A stretch of DNA of 64,000 bases from Dichetophora obliterata. Its lineage: Eukaryota; Arthropoda; Insecta; Diptera; Sciomyzidae. The position numbers were made by a program, and so were the translations under genes. Below the pieces are notes generated by a model. That model saw only the letters and a list, made by a program, of their open reading frames with translations. It was not told the origin of the DNA and made no database searches. The stretch is taken from assembly GCA_963920525.1 (NCBI GenBank), contig OY986438.1, positions 186,044,388-186,108,387 on the forward strand, read 5' to 3'. Positions 1 to 10,129 of the stretch are shown here, piece by piece. Numbering within the stretch: position 1 is the first letter of the stretch; each line of letters begins with the position of its first letter.

Positions 1-1893
1 ATTTTACTAAAATTTGTAAAGAGGAGGGAAGAGAGACATATTTTCAGGCGGAAAAAAAGAGAGACAGAAAAGCGCGAGCAAGAGAAGATTGAGATGTAAG
101 GTGACAGGAATGAGGCCCGAAAATTTTTCGAAAAAATAAGACGCCTTTCCGATGGTTTTAAAACCGGGGCCTCTTCCTGCAAGGATGAAAACGGGAATCT
201 AGTGACAGATGTCCAGAGTATACTGACGTTATGGAGGGAACACTTCTCTAAGCTTCTAAATGGCGACGCTGACAACAATCCCGCCAATAGAGATGATATT
301 CCGGAAACCCCAATTTCGGATGACTGCGTTGAGGTTCCGCTGCCCGACTATGATGAAGTTCTGACAGCTATAGCTCGGCTTAAAAATAACAAAGCCGCGG
401 GAGCTGATGGCTTACCTGCTGAGCTGTTTAAGAATGGAGGCGAAGCTCTACTTAAATGCATTCACGAGCTTCTATGCAGAATATGGTCGGAAGAATGCAT
501 TCCGAACGATTGGAATCTCAGTGTGCTCTGCCCAATCCACAAGAAAGGCGATCCCACTATCTGTGCCAATTACCGTGGGATAAGCCTTCTTAATATCGCA
601 TATAAGGTCCTGTCGAGCGTTTTATGTGAAAAATTGAAGCCCATTGTAAACGAACTGATCGGACCTTATCAGTGTGGCTTCAGAGCTGGAAAGTCCACCA
701 TCGACCAGATTTTCACGCTACGACAAATCTTGGAGAACACTCAAGAAAAACAAGTCGACACCCACCATCCTTTTGTCGACTACAAAGCCGCCTTCGACAG
801 CCCAATAAGGAAGCACCTGTACTCCACCATGTCTGAATTTGGCATTCCTGCAAAACTAATACGACTTTGCAGGATGACACTGAGCAACACCAGCAGTGCA
901 GTTAAAATCGGGAAGGACCTCTCCCCACCATTTATAACCAAACGAGGTTTCAGACAAGGTGATATCTTATCGTGCGACTTTTTCAACCTTATGATGGAAA
1001 AGATCATCCGAGCTGCTGATCTGAGACGTAGCGGCACAATATTCTAAAAGAGTGTTATGCTGCTTGCGTATGCTGATGACATCGATATCATTGGCCATAA
1101 TACGCGCGAAGTCAGTGCAGCATTTTCCAGATTAAAAAGAGAGTCAAGTCGAATGGGTCTGGCAGTGAATGCAGATAAGACGAAATACTTAGTGTCAACA
1201 AACAAACAGTCCCAGCGTCTTGGAACCCACGTTACCGTTGACAATACCTCAATACCTCCATCGAGGTTGTGAAAGACTTCGTTTATCTGGGATCCGGCAT
1301 TAATTCAACCAACGACATCAGCATTGAGATCAAACGAAGAATAACACTTGCCAACAGGTGTTACTTTGGGCTCAGTAGGCAATTGAGAAGCAGAGCCCTC
1401 TCTCGACGAACGAAAATCACACTCTATAAATCGCTCATCATGCCCGTCCTACTTTACGCATCACAAACCTGGACGCTGAGCAGTTTAGATGAAAAGTCTT
1501 TAGGAGCATTCGAGAGAAAGAATCTTCGTAAGATCTACGGACCAATCTGCGTCAATGGCGAGTACCGAATACAGTGGAATGATGAACTGTATGAGCTGTA
1601 CGCTGACATCGACATAGTCAAGCGCATTAAAATCGCTGGCTTGGTCATGTTCAGCGCATGAAAAACGATGCTCCAGTGAAGAAAACATTCGATTTGGTAC
1701 CCAGCGGCGGTCAACGCAGAGGAGGACGACCGCATCTTCGTTGGAAAGACCAAGTAGAGGACTACCTGACGAAGCTTGGCATTTCCAACTGGCGCCAGCA
1801 AGCGAAAGACAGAAATGGCTGGCGCAAATTCTTAGATGAGGCCAAGACAGACATACGGTTGTAGCGCCAACTAAGTAAGTAAGTAAGTAAATA
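1..1893 (+). mobile_element. LINE A: non-LTR retrotransposon, 3' part, cut by window start
   Basis: The reverse-transcriptase half of a non-LTR retrotransposon lies here, with its 5' part outside the window. It ends in a short tandem GTAA tail (about 1872-1892) rather than poly-A, which fits RTE/I-like elements better than Jockey. The same 3' end and GTAA tail recur at 44484-44850 and, inverted, at 45530-45896, which confirms the 3' boundary. The C-terminal region (Arg/Gly-rich, then HLRWKDQV and NGWRKFLDEAKT) is of the kind seen in RTE-like insect LINEs. The clade assignment is tentative. Confidence 0.85.
109..1864 (+). pseudogene. Broken reverse transcriptase of LINE A
   Basis: The reading frame enters before the first Met at 202: residues NEARKFFEKIRRLSDGFK read through from about 109, and a stop lies near 97. 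RT motifs appear in order: NNKAAGADGLPAELFK, NYRGISLLN, GFRAGKSTIDQIF, VDYKAAFD, GFRQGDILS and the catalytic AYADDIDIIG (about 1069-1098). Three lesions are visible. A TAA at 1045-1047 interrupts the segment just before YADD. An 8-bp tandem duplication (aatacctc twice, about 1243-1258) shifts the frame before DFVYLGSGI. A deletion near 1640-1660 removes part of the conserved LLLWLGNVKRMKDD stretch that the copies at 44.5 and 45.8 kb keep. The protein would polymerise cDNA on a nicked genomic target; this copy cannot. Confidence 0.88.
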
Positions 1894-2648
1894 TTTTACT
1901 AAAATTATAGTTGCTGTTTTACGTTAAAGTACTGTGAGCATCACAATAAAGTAAACAACTCAATCTCGAAGAACCACCAGTTTAAGCTTGTGAATTTCGC
2001 CAAAAGTTCAAATATGAGGCTTCAACTTTTAGGAAATTTAGCACAAATTTGTGTATCCTGACATCGGCGGAGTCGTGTGACAAGCAAGGTCTCATACCCA
2101 ATAAAACTCCATATATAATATATATCGTTTTGTCTTCTTGAATCAGACAGACAGTGGGATCCTGGCTTGACAGGGTGGTTACTTGACAAACTAGGTCAAC
2201 TTCACCAGACCAATTTTCAAACAAAGAAAACCAGTTGCGAACGCAGGCCTCAAGACATACTAGGTCTTATAGGCCACTCATATTAATATGTTACAAATTG
2301 ATTTAAATTAGTGTTTTTAGAGGTAAAAACCAAGACACCACGGTACCGCCGACAAATGTAGTCATATTCACCACGAAGATATACGGCAATTGAAGATCCA
2401 CAGGTTTAGGTCAATTCAGATTATTTAGATGTACATACACCAGAATTTATCTATTTTGGGCTTAGGTCCCGATTTTTTAATTATGGAAGATTTAGGAGTT
2501 GTAACCGAAATTCATAAGGTGGTGAGTGAAAATCAGCATTACAATAAAGATTGCTTTGGCAAAACAAAAGAAATTGTTTCTGCACTGATTCAATGTCATC
2601 TATGTAACAGACGTATCGTAGGCACCATACAACTGTAGCGTATTCTTA
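1894..2648. other. No recognisable gene
   Basis: This stretch between the LINE tail and the hAT-like insertion has only short chance reading frames (for example 2429-2638 on the plus strand) without motifs. I see no repeat structure here. Confidence 0.5.
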
Positions 2649-2656
2649 GATAGGCC

Positions 2657-3409
2657 TAGGGCTGCCAGGTCCCGATCTCCACGCGGGTTGTCCCGATTTT
2701 CAGCCTAAAAATGTGCGTCCCGCGAAGACCTCACGCGGGATGCCAAATGTCCCGATTTCTTGAAAAACAATTTTATTTTGTAATATTTTCACTATTTTTT
2801 AAAAATAGTTCCTACGTTTTTATTTCTTCATGACTAAATTTGTACAGATTTTTTTTGTATGCCACTAATTAATTGCACCGAATCGCATACTTTTCAATCA
2901 ACCGAACAGTGCGAGAAATAAAGAAAAAAATTGAGCGAATAAAACAATAACATCATTCTTTGTGGATATTGTTAATTTTGCTTTGCTCATTTTCACCCAC
3001 GATGTTCGTTAAGTTCAACATATCGCATCCTTTTCTAGCAATCAAACATAGCATGAACGAAAGAAAACAAAACGAAAAAAATAATAAGTGCGTTATGTAA
3101 AATACATTATAAAATACGAATTTTGAATTTTCAGATATTAATATGGGTTAGTAAAAATATAATTTTATTTTGTTTCTATATTCATTTATTTGAGTTATCT
3201 GTCACTGACTTTTGTTTAAAATATAAAATTTCTTTTTTAATGTTTCATACAACTCGAAAAAACCGATTTTCAGTAAACGTATTTAAATTTTTTTTTTGTT
3301 ATTCTAAGCGTACTGGACGATTGAGTCTCTGTCCCGATTTCTTTACTTATGTCCCGATTTTTTTTTTTTTGTAAAATCCCGATTTTAAAAAAAAAACCTG
3401 GCAGCCCTA
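2657..3409. mobile_element. Non-autonomous hAT-like element, 753 bp
   Basis: Terminal inverted repeats TAGGGCTGCCAGGT and ACCTGGCAGCCCTA are perfect over 14 bp. They are flanked by a perfect 8-bp target duplication GATAGGCC (2649-2656 and 3410-3417). An 8-bp duplication with a TAGGG start is typical of hAT transposons. The motif tcccgatt recurs near both ends in direct and slightly varied form, like hAT subterminal transposase sites. The interior is AT-rich with no transposase, so it must depend on an enzyme supplied elsewhere. Confidence 0.88.
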
Positions 3410-3444
3410 GATAGGCCGCACATGGGAAGTGAATAAGGTTTTCA

Positions 3445-3910
3445 TTATGAATAATAATAATAAAAAAAAATATTAATTCCTAAAGTACTATTTGCTCTAT
3501 TTCTTATTTTATTAACATTAATATTATACCGTAGTTTAGGATCTATTGTAACGCAAAGATCATTGAAAATATCTAAAGACTCCAATGGATAATCAAAAAT
3601 TTGGAAGGTGCATTTAATTGGTAGTTTGTGCGATAAAGTCACATACTTGGATTTCTTCATGTTGAGGTTCATGCGGTTCGTTTTGCACCAGTTATGAAGA
3701 TGATCAATGTCGGCTTGCAAAAATACAGCGTAATTATCATTTTTAAAAGAAAGGAAGAGTTTGACGTCGTCATCAAACATTAAGATACGAGAATGCATTT
3801 TGACAAATGGCAAATCGTTTACATAAAGTAGAAACAGAAGGGTCCCAAGATCACTTCTTTGAGGTACTCCGGAAGTAACAGAAAACTCATGTGATTTCTT
3901 GAGCTTTAAA
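3445..3910 (-). pseudogene. Jockey-type LINE reverse-transcriptase fragment
   Basis: The minus strand encodes a decayed FDDDVKLFLSF (in place of YADDVKLFL), then LHNWCKTNRMNLNMKKSKYVTL and a degenerate NDLCVTIDPKLRYNINVN block. This matches the order of the Jockey-type copies at 43.9, 46.0 and 63.4 kb. Upstream, at about 3840-3875, the reverse complement reads SGVPQRSDLGTLLFLL, the motif before the catalytic site. The YADD tyrosine and alanine are lost and the fragment is truncated at both ends, so it is dead and older than the other copies. Confidence 0.8.
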
Positions 3911-4017
3911 AGAACAGATTGTGTTCTATTCAGAGCAGGGTGATAAGAATAACATGTGCAGTTGATTGCGGTAAGAATTACGATTATTTTAATCCCAATT
4001 TCAAAATTTTTAAATTA

Positions 4018-4150
4018 GGATTGCGGCAAATCGTTCATAGAACGATCTTAGATTACGAATGCAGTAATCGTAATTTTGAAAAAGTCAAAATTATCAGTCA
4101 AAAAGTCAAAAGTAATCTAAGTTCATTCGATGAACGATTTGCCGCAATCC
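4018..4150. mobile_element. 133-bp hairpin MITE with TTA duplication
   Basis: The two arms start GGATTGCGGCAAATCGTTCA and pair over about 40 bp with few mismatches. A TTA direct repeat flanks the element (4015-4017 and 4151-4153), the size and sequence expected for PIF/Harbinger insertions. There is no coding capacity. Confidence 0.75.
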
Positions 4151-4158
4151 TTATTTAA

Positions 4159-4325
4159 TTTGATCCAATTGAGCACTTGTGGGAACATTTTTACAGAAAA
4201 ATCAGAGAAAGGCAGATTTCATGCAAGGAAGATTGAAACTTGCATTACGCGAAAAATTGAGTAAAATCTCACGTGATTTCACCGAAAAACTTGTTGACTT
4301 ATTGCTAAGAAGATTATCGTAGTTA
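4159..4325 (+). pseudogene. C-terminal scrap of a Tc1-type transposase
   Basis: The plus strand reads FDPIEHLWEHFYRKIRERQI, which corresponds to the conserved NPIENLW block holding the catalytic Glu of Tc1 transposases. After a one-base frameshift near 4228-4232 it continues LKLALREKLSKISRDFTEKL and LLLRRLS, then stops. This is the usual C terminus of the family. The rest of the gene is absent, with the 133-bp MITE lying immediately upstream. It is a dead relic. Confidence 0.75.
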
Positions 4326-4804
4326 GTTCAAAAGGAAAGCAAACAAAGTATTAAATATTCATTTTTACATTTCATTTCGCATAATGTGTACTTCATTTTG
4401 ACTCGTAAAACTTGCTATATTTATTAAAAGTGAAGTATGTTCAAAAATTATTATGTTTTTTTTAATTAACTTTAATGAATTAAATATAAACTTATATATC
4501 TATTATCAATTACATATTATATATTATATATTATTATTGCTATTTATTTTGGTTCAGTTTTTGACAGTTTTAAATCATCAAACAATAGATCTGAATTTTC
4601 AAACATTCCCAATGCTGGTAGTATTGGATATATTTAACTATCAGAAAATGTGATTTCATCAGCGATAAAAGATCTATATTGTATTAAAGGCACTGGATTT
4701 GATCTATAACCTCCATTATTCATACAAAATTGTGGTTTTTGTCTTTATAAATGACTTACCATAATATTCAATAAATCGTTATCATCAGGCATTTTTCTAA
4801 ATGA
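4326..4804. other. AT-rich, no recognisable gene
   Basis: Very AT-rich DNA with short TA runs around 4490-4550 and only chance reading frames. Confidence 0.5.
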
Positions 4805-6060
4805 TTGGAAAATCTCATATATTTCTCTGATTTACATGCGGGTCAGAGAGGACTTGTGTTTAAGCACAGACCCATCGTAAAACTTTCAGTGATATCAAAA
4901 CTACTAGACAAAATTGTAAACAAGCGCCTTTTTACTGACTTTAAAAATGTTATAACAACGAAACAACAGTGTTTTTTCCCTAGTAGATCTAACAGCACAA
5001 ACTTGGTTTCATTTACGAATTTTTCACTGCGTACTATTGAAAGTGGGTACCAGGTTGATACCCTTTATACAGATTTCGTCAAAGCATTTGACAGTCTTAA
5101 TCATGAAATCTTATTAAGGAAACTCGAAAAACTAGACATTCTTTCTAACTTACTACTATGGATAAAATCATATCTCTCTAATAAGGACCATTTTAGTAAG
5201 CTCTGATGTACCGCAAGGTAGTCATTTAGGATTCTACTATTCTTATTATTTATAAATATGTGTCATTTATTTGTATGTTTTTTAAGTCATGTAATTTTTT
5301 ATTGTATGCCGATGATTTAAAAATGTATATTTCTGTAACAAATTCACACGACTGTAATATGTTTCAATAAGATATAAATTCTTTAATAATATGGTGCAAT
5401 CTGAAAGACTTACATTAGAATTTTAACAAATTTAAGATACTCACTTGCTTACGTGAACACTCAGCAATAGTTCACAACTACTATTATGATATCAATTGCT
5501 TTTTTGTAAGAGAAAATGTCATTAAAGATTAAGGTGTTATTATTGATACTAAGTTGTCACTTGACGCGCATATTGATTATTCGATATCAAAGGCAAATTT
5601 ACTCGGTTTCCCTATCATAAACTCCGCTAATGGTCCGCTTACTTTAATAACATTATTTTATTTATTTTGTTTCTTTGTTAAAGATCAAAGAACCAAGGCA
5701 TTCGTCTCTCTTGTGAAAACATTTTTAGAGTACTCCAACATTATTTGGTATAGTTTCTATGATACAATTGTTAATAAAATTGAAAAAAATACATAAGTGT
5801 TTCACTATATTCTAATTTTGACGAAACTTCTCATGTGAGAATATGCCTGCATACTAATCTGGATGCACACTTTTGAACTTAAACAGCTTAACTCAGCGTA
5901 AAAGAGTTTAGAGTATTATGTTTCTAAAGGACATACTGGACATTAAAATTTATTCGCCTGAGCTACTTTCTCTAACAATTTTTCATGCACCGCAGAAATC
6001 CCTGCGAATAAGAAACTTATTTTTTCCACAGTTCCATAGTCCTAACTAAAGCCATGCGTC
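4805..6060 (+). pseudogene. Jockey-type LINE reverse-transcriptase relic
   Basis: Motifs appear in the right order with several frame changes. HRPIVKLSVISKLLDKIVNKR (compare NYRPI..) sits near 4865-4925. DTLYTDFVKAFDSLNHEILL, with the first catalytic Asp, is near 5060-5110. KSYLSNK follows. The catalytic LYADDLKMYI is near 5300-5330 in another frame. A VSFTNF-type and GVIIDTKLSLDAHID block is near 5530-5570. Degraded C-terminal sequence resembling SLTIFHAPQKSLRIRNLFF lies near 5970-6030. Closest in this window are the Jockey-type copies at 46 and 63 kb, but this one is much more eroded. Confidence 0.75.
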
Positions 6061-6429
6061 GGTGCATCTATTTGAACGTACACACACTGTGATTTATTGC
6101 ATTGCTCACAGTTGACTGTCATCTAATAACACTTGAGAGTTTGATTTGCTCAACACCAAACGAAAGTCTACAACGACAAGCAATACTCACTTTCTCTCTC
6201 GGCAATCCAAGCATGGCGTGTTTTTGTTCGTCAACACCACAACCAATGAAATTTAATCGTTAAGAGTAGGATGAGCAATAAAATAAATAAAATAAGAAAT
6301 GAAAAGCAATATATGGCAATAGATCATTTGGATCATTTTAATCATTTTGATAATTTTAATCAGCGGTCGTCAGCGCCTAACTAGACATTTTTTTACACCA
6401 ACTTCAAGATTTTCAAGATTGACTAGTTA

Positions 6430-7620
6430 AAAAGGGGTCGCTGAATCTGAATCCGTGGTCAGAATTTCAAAATTATAAAATTTTGACATAATAGGGTTGC
6501 CACCTAATAATATATATTCTTAAGAGTTTTAAACATCATTTATCAGTGTTAGGGAGTCGCTGATATCGAATTTGAAGTCAGAATTTTAAAATTCAAGATG
6601 GTGGATAGGGTTGCCACCTTTATTTTTTGCATTTTTATGAATTCGGGGCTGGCAAAAAAAAATAATACAACAAAAATGGGTCGCTGAATCCGAATCCATG
6701 GTCAGAATTTCAAAATTATAAAATTTTTAAATAATAGGGTTGCCACCTAATAATATGTATTTTTAAGAGTTTTAAACATAATTTTTCAGTGTTAGGGGGT
6801 GACAGGGGGTTATATCGAATCTGAAGTCAGAATTTGAAAATTCAAGATGGTGGATAGGGTTGCCACCATAATTTTTTTATATTTACGAATTAATTTTTAT
6901 TTTAAAAAGTAAAAGCAACCCTATTATTGCAAAATTTTATAATTTTGAAATTCTGACCACGGATTCGGATTCAGCGACCCCTTTTTGTCGTATTATTTTT
7001 TTTACCAGCCCTGAATTCATAAAAATGCAAAAAATGAAGGTGGCAACCCTATCCACCATCTTGAATTTTAAAATTCTGACTTCAGATTCGATATCAGCGA
7101 CCCCCTAACACTGATAAATGATGTTTAAAACTCTTAAAAATACATATTATTAGGTGGCAACCCTATTATATAAAAATTACATTATTTTTAAATTCTGACC
7201 ACGGATTCGGATTCAGCGACCCCTTTTTGGAGTATCATTTTTTTGCCAGCCCCGAAATCATAAAAATGCAAAAAATGAAGGTGGCAACCCTATCCACCAT
7301 TTTGAATTTTAAAAATCTGACATCAGATTCTAAATCAGCAATTCCCTAACACTGATAAATGATGTTTAAAACTCTTAAAAATACATATTATTAGGTGGCA
7401 GCCCTATTATAAAAAAATTACATTATTTTCAAATTCTGACAACGGATTCGGATTCAGTGACCCATTTTTACCTGAGGTTCGCACCAGCATCGCATTTGTA
7501 AAAATAAAAAAAAATATGTAGCAAACCTATTACCCATTTTTATTTTTAAAATTCTGACTTCAGATTCGAAATACACTGTAAAATAATGATGCGTGACCCA
7601 TTTTTACCTAGTGTTCGCGC
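6430..7620. repeat. Palindromic satellite-like array, ~240-bp units
   Basis: A unit of about 240 bp is built from two related ~120-bp halves. One half carries GTCGCTGAATCCGAATCC, the other GTCGCTGATATCGAATTTG. Each is followed by gtcagaatt, an AT stretch and atagggttgccacc. Two units run forward (from about 6435 and 6678). The array then turns round near 6870-6910. About two and a half units follow as the reverse complement (ggattcggattcagcgaccc at about 6961, 7203 and 7445). No coding potential was seen. Confidence 0.85.
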
Positions 7621-7624
7621 CAGC

Positions 7625-8620
7625 ACCGTATTCGTTGTCTGATATAAATAATCTATTGCCAGTCAACAAGCTTTCGTTGCATTGACTGCAGTGAGCTCTC
7701 TGACAACGATATCTTAGATCAACAATATCAATGATCTGTTTTTTATTGCTCTATCATATTTTGTTCGTCTTCGCTGCAATCACACACATGATTTCTTTGC
7801 TGCAAGCAAGACAGTGCAGTTTAGTGTGAAATGAACAAATGTTTTGAAACCGGTTTTAAGTGCACCTACGCAGGGCTCTAGTCCTAACTATGGCCTGAAC
7901 GAATCATTATCGCGATGCCTTACTCTAATTAACTCTATTCAGAGTCATGTGAATTTAGATATAAATGAATTGGAATTTGGAAAAGAAATTTATAAAATAA
8001 TAACTGATTCAAACTGTTAAAATAAGAACATCTTAGCATTTTAATATTAATGTTGCAACACCTGCATCTTTTTATTTTAATTAAGTCTTTTAGGTGAAGT
8101 TAAAGTCTGCAAGGATGAAACCCGGTAAGCGTATGAATAAAATAAAATAAAACTAAATAAAATATTATCTCTTATCTATTATTTATTATAAATAATCTAT
8201 TATCTATGATATTATTATCTTTTTATCAGAGCTGATAAAGCTATTATCTATTATGTTGGGCTTAAAAAAAATAGCTCGTAGTTTAAAAAAAAATATATAT
8301 ACATATATATATAGATAGACCATACATCAATGCGTATGTGTGATTTTTTAAAAATTTTCCCACCCAGTGGGCATTTTAGCTAGTGTTACGCTAAAGAAGA
8401 CATGCTAGTAGTGCTTTTATTGGCGTCAATATACCTTGTATGCTCGCTGTCTTGATGAGTGCTTACTTTTGAGTAAGGCCTACTTTTTGAAAGTTTGAAG
8501 TCTTTTAATATTATTTAATATGAAAAATTCTTAAAAAAATTTAGAAAAAATTATAAACGATCAGATCAATTTAAAAAAAATGTTAATTTAAAAAAAAACA
8601 AAAAAAATTATTAATTTTTT
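7625..8620. other. No recognisable gene
   Basis: Low-complexity TATTATCTATT-type sequence (8160-8260) and a short TA run (8290-8315). No coding motif seen. Confidence 0.45.
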
Positions 8621-8624
8621 TCCG

Positions 8625-8665
8625 AGTTGGGTCTCGAACCTAGGTCTCCGAAATCGAGCACATTA
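8625..8665 (-). other. tRNA B-box-like remnant followed by A-rich tail
   Basis: On the minus strand the sequence reads GGTTCGAGACCC, a good Pol III B box, followed by an A-rich run. A similar minus-strand block (GGTACGAGACCC, then poly-A) lies at about 9950-9990, on the other side of the foldback MITE. Both look like 3' ends of tRNA-derived retroposons. No paired A box was found. Confidence 0.35.
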
Positions 8666-8707
8666 CATATCATATTATATGAAAACTTTTATATGGAAAA
8701 ATTCTAA

Positions 8708-9839
8708 GGGCCAATTTTTCAGTGCGAGTTTAAGCTCTAGTCAATTTAAACCGAGCTGAACTCACAAAAATTGGAAGTTTAAACCGAGCTTAACTCACCA
8801 AAATTGTACGTTTAAACTCGGTTTAACTAGATATTTTAGCATTCGTTGAAATTAAAATGACTTAAATTATCATATACAGATCGATTCTATGTGTTACCGG
8901 TAATAGCAATCTTGTTACCGAAATTCGTTACCAGTCTTATGCTATGCTCACACTGAGAGCTAAATGCGTATTTAGAGCATAAACTATATACAGCTGCGGT
9001 CAAAATAATAATAGCGCCCTTATATTCATACATGTTTGGATAAATAATACTAGTATACGAATTTCGGATCCGGTAAGTCCATTTTCATTCCTATATGTAC
9101 TTTCAACACTCGTTCCAACTCCGTACTCAGTTTCCGCATATATTGTAAAACTTTCAAGATACAGGGTGTTTTACGGTTTTGGTACGTGTTTAGTATTATT
9201 GATCTAGAATCTAAACTACTCACCATAAAATAAAAAATAATATTTTGTATTCTAGAAAAAATATCAGATTTTTCATAAGTATATCAATCGCTTTCGTGTC
9301 ACGTGCTGTAGCGGAGAAAAAATTTTGAGATTATCCAAAAAAATATCTTCAAATTTTCTATCTTTTGTTTTAGCGGAGCTGTTACTGTCCAAAGTTAGAA
9401 TTTAAAAAAATACTGTTGATTAAGTGTATTTTTACATGAAAAAAAGACATTTTAAATTTGGACGATTACAGCTCCGCTAAAACAAAAGATACAAAATTTG
9501 TTGATATTTCAGTAATCACAAAATTTTAGCTCAGCTGCAGCACATGACACGAAAGTGGTTGATATATTGATGGAAAGGTTGATATTTTTTATTATTTATC
9601 CAAACATGTATGAATATAAGGGCGCTACTATTATTTTGACCGCAGCTGTATATAGTTTATGCTCTAAATACGCATTTGTTACTGCTGAATTTCTTCGGTA
9701 ATATGAGTAACTTCAACGCGACAGAATCGATCTGATAATGTGTTTCTTTTTTGCTTCAACTGAGTTTAAACGTCCAATTTTGGCGAGTTAAGCTCGGTTT
9801 AAATTGACTAGAGTTTAAACTCGCACGGAAATTTAGCCC
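8708..9839. mobile_element. Foldback MITE, ~1.13 kb, PIF/Harbinger-like ends
   Basis: The ends read GGGCCAATTTTTCAGTGCGA and, inverted, GGGCTAAATTTCCGTGCGAG. The similarity continues for about 90 bp through repeated gtttaaaccgagctTaactc blocks. A TAA direct repeat flanks the element (8705-8707 and 9840-9842). Three-base TAA duplication and GGG termini fit PIF/Harbinger. The interior is a second inverted-repeat element (8991-9648), so nearly the whole length can fold into one hairpin. No transposase is encoded. Confidence 0.75.
8991..9648. mobile_element. Tc1/mariner-like foldback element nested in the MITE
   Basis: Ends CAGCTGCGGTCAAAATAATA and its complement are flanked by TA (8989-8990 and 9649-9650), the mark of Tc1/mariner insertion. 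Pairing continues inward: tatcaatcgctttcgtgtca (about 9284) against tgacacgaaagtggttgata (about 9545), then ttttagcggagctgt against acagctccgctaaaa around 9370-9482. No reading frame of note. Confidence 0.7.
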
Positions 9840-10035
9840 TAAGTCTTTTCTATTATTTTGTATGAAGAAATTTTACAAAAAAATTCCAAAATTTTTTAAA
9901 TGTACAGAAAAGCTTGTAAAAAATATAGATTTTAAAAGAAATACAAAAAAATTTTTTTTTTGTCCACGCTGGGTCTCGTACCCGTGCTCCCGAAGGCTTT
10001 CACTCATTTGTAATGATGCAAAATAAGCTACAGTT

Positions 10036-10122
10036 TTTTAGCAACTGTGGTAGACGAATGGTTAAGATGTCGGACCGCCACATGAGAGGACATTGGTGCA
10101 AATCTGGATATGTCAGTAGTTT
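10036..10122 (+). other. tRNA-like Pol III unit, probable SINE fragment
   Basis: The segment contains GAATGGTTAAGATGTCGGAC, like the D-arm/A box of long-arm (Ser/Leu) tRNAs. About 40 bp downstream is GGTGCAAATCT, one or two changes from the B-box consensus. A TTTTTTA run follows at about 10117, where Pol III could stop. No clean acceptor stem closes the molecule, so a SINE head or tRNA pseudogene is more likely than a working tRNA. Confidence 0.4.
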
Positions 10123-10129
10123 TTTATTT

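Noticed and set aside
4453..4653. Short hydrophobic plus-strand frame
   Set aside because: Produced by TA-rich low-complexity DNA.
6430..7620. Possible protein-coding repeats
   Set aside because: No frame stays open across the units; the period and inversion fit non-coding satellite-like DNA.
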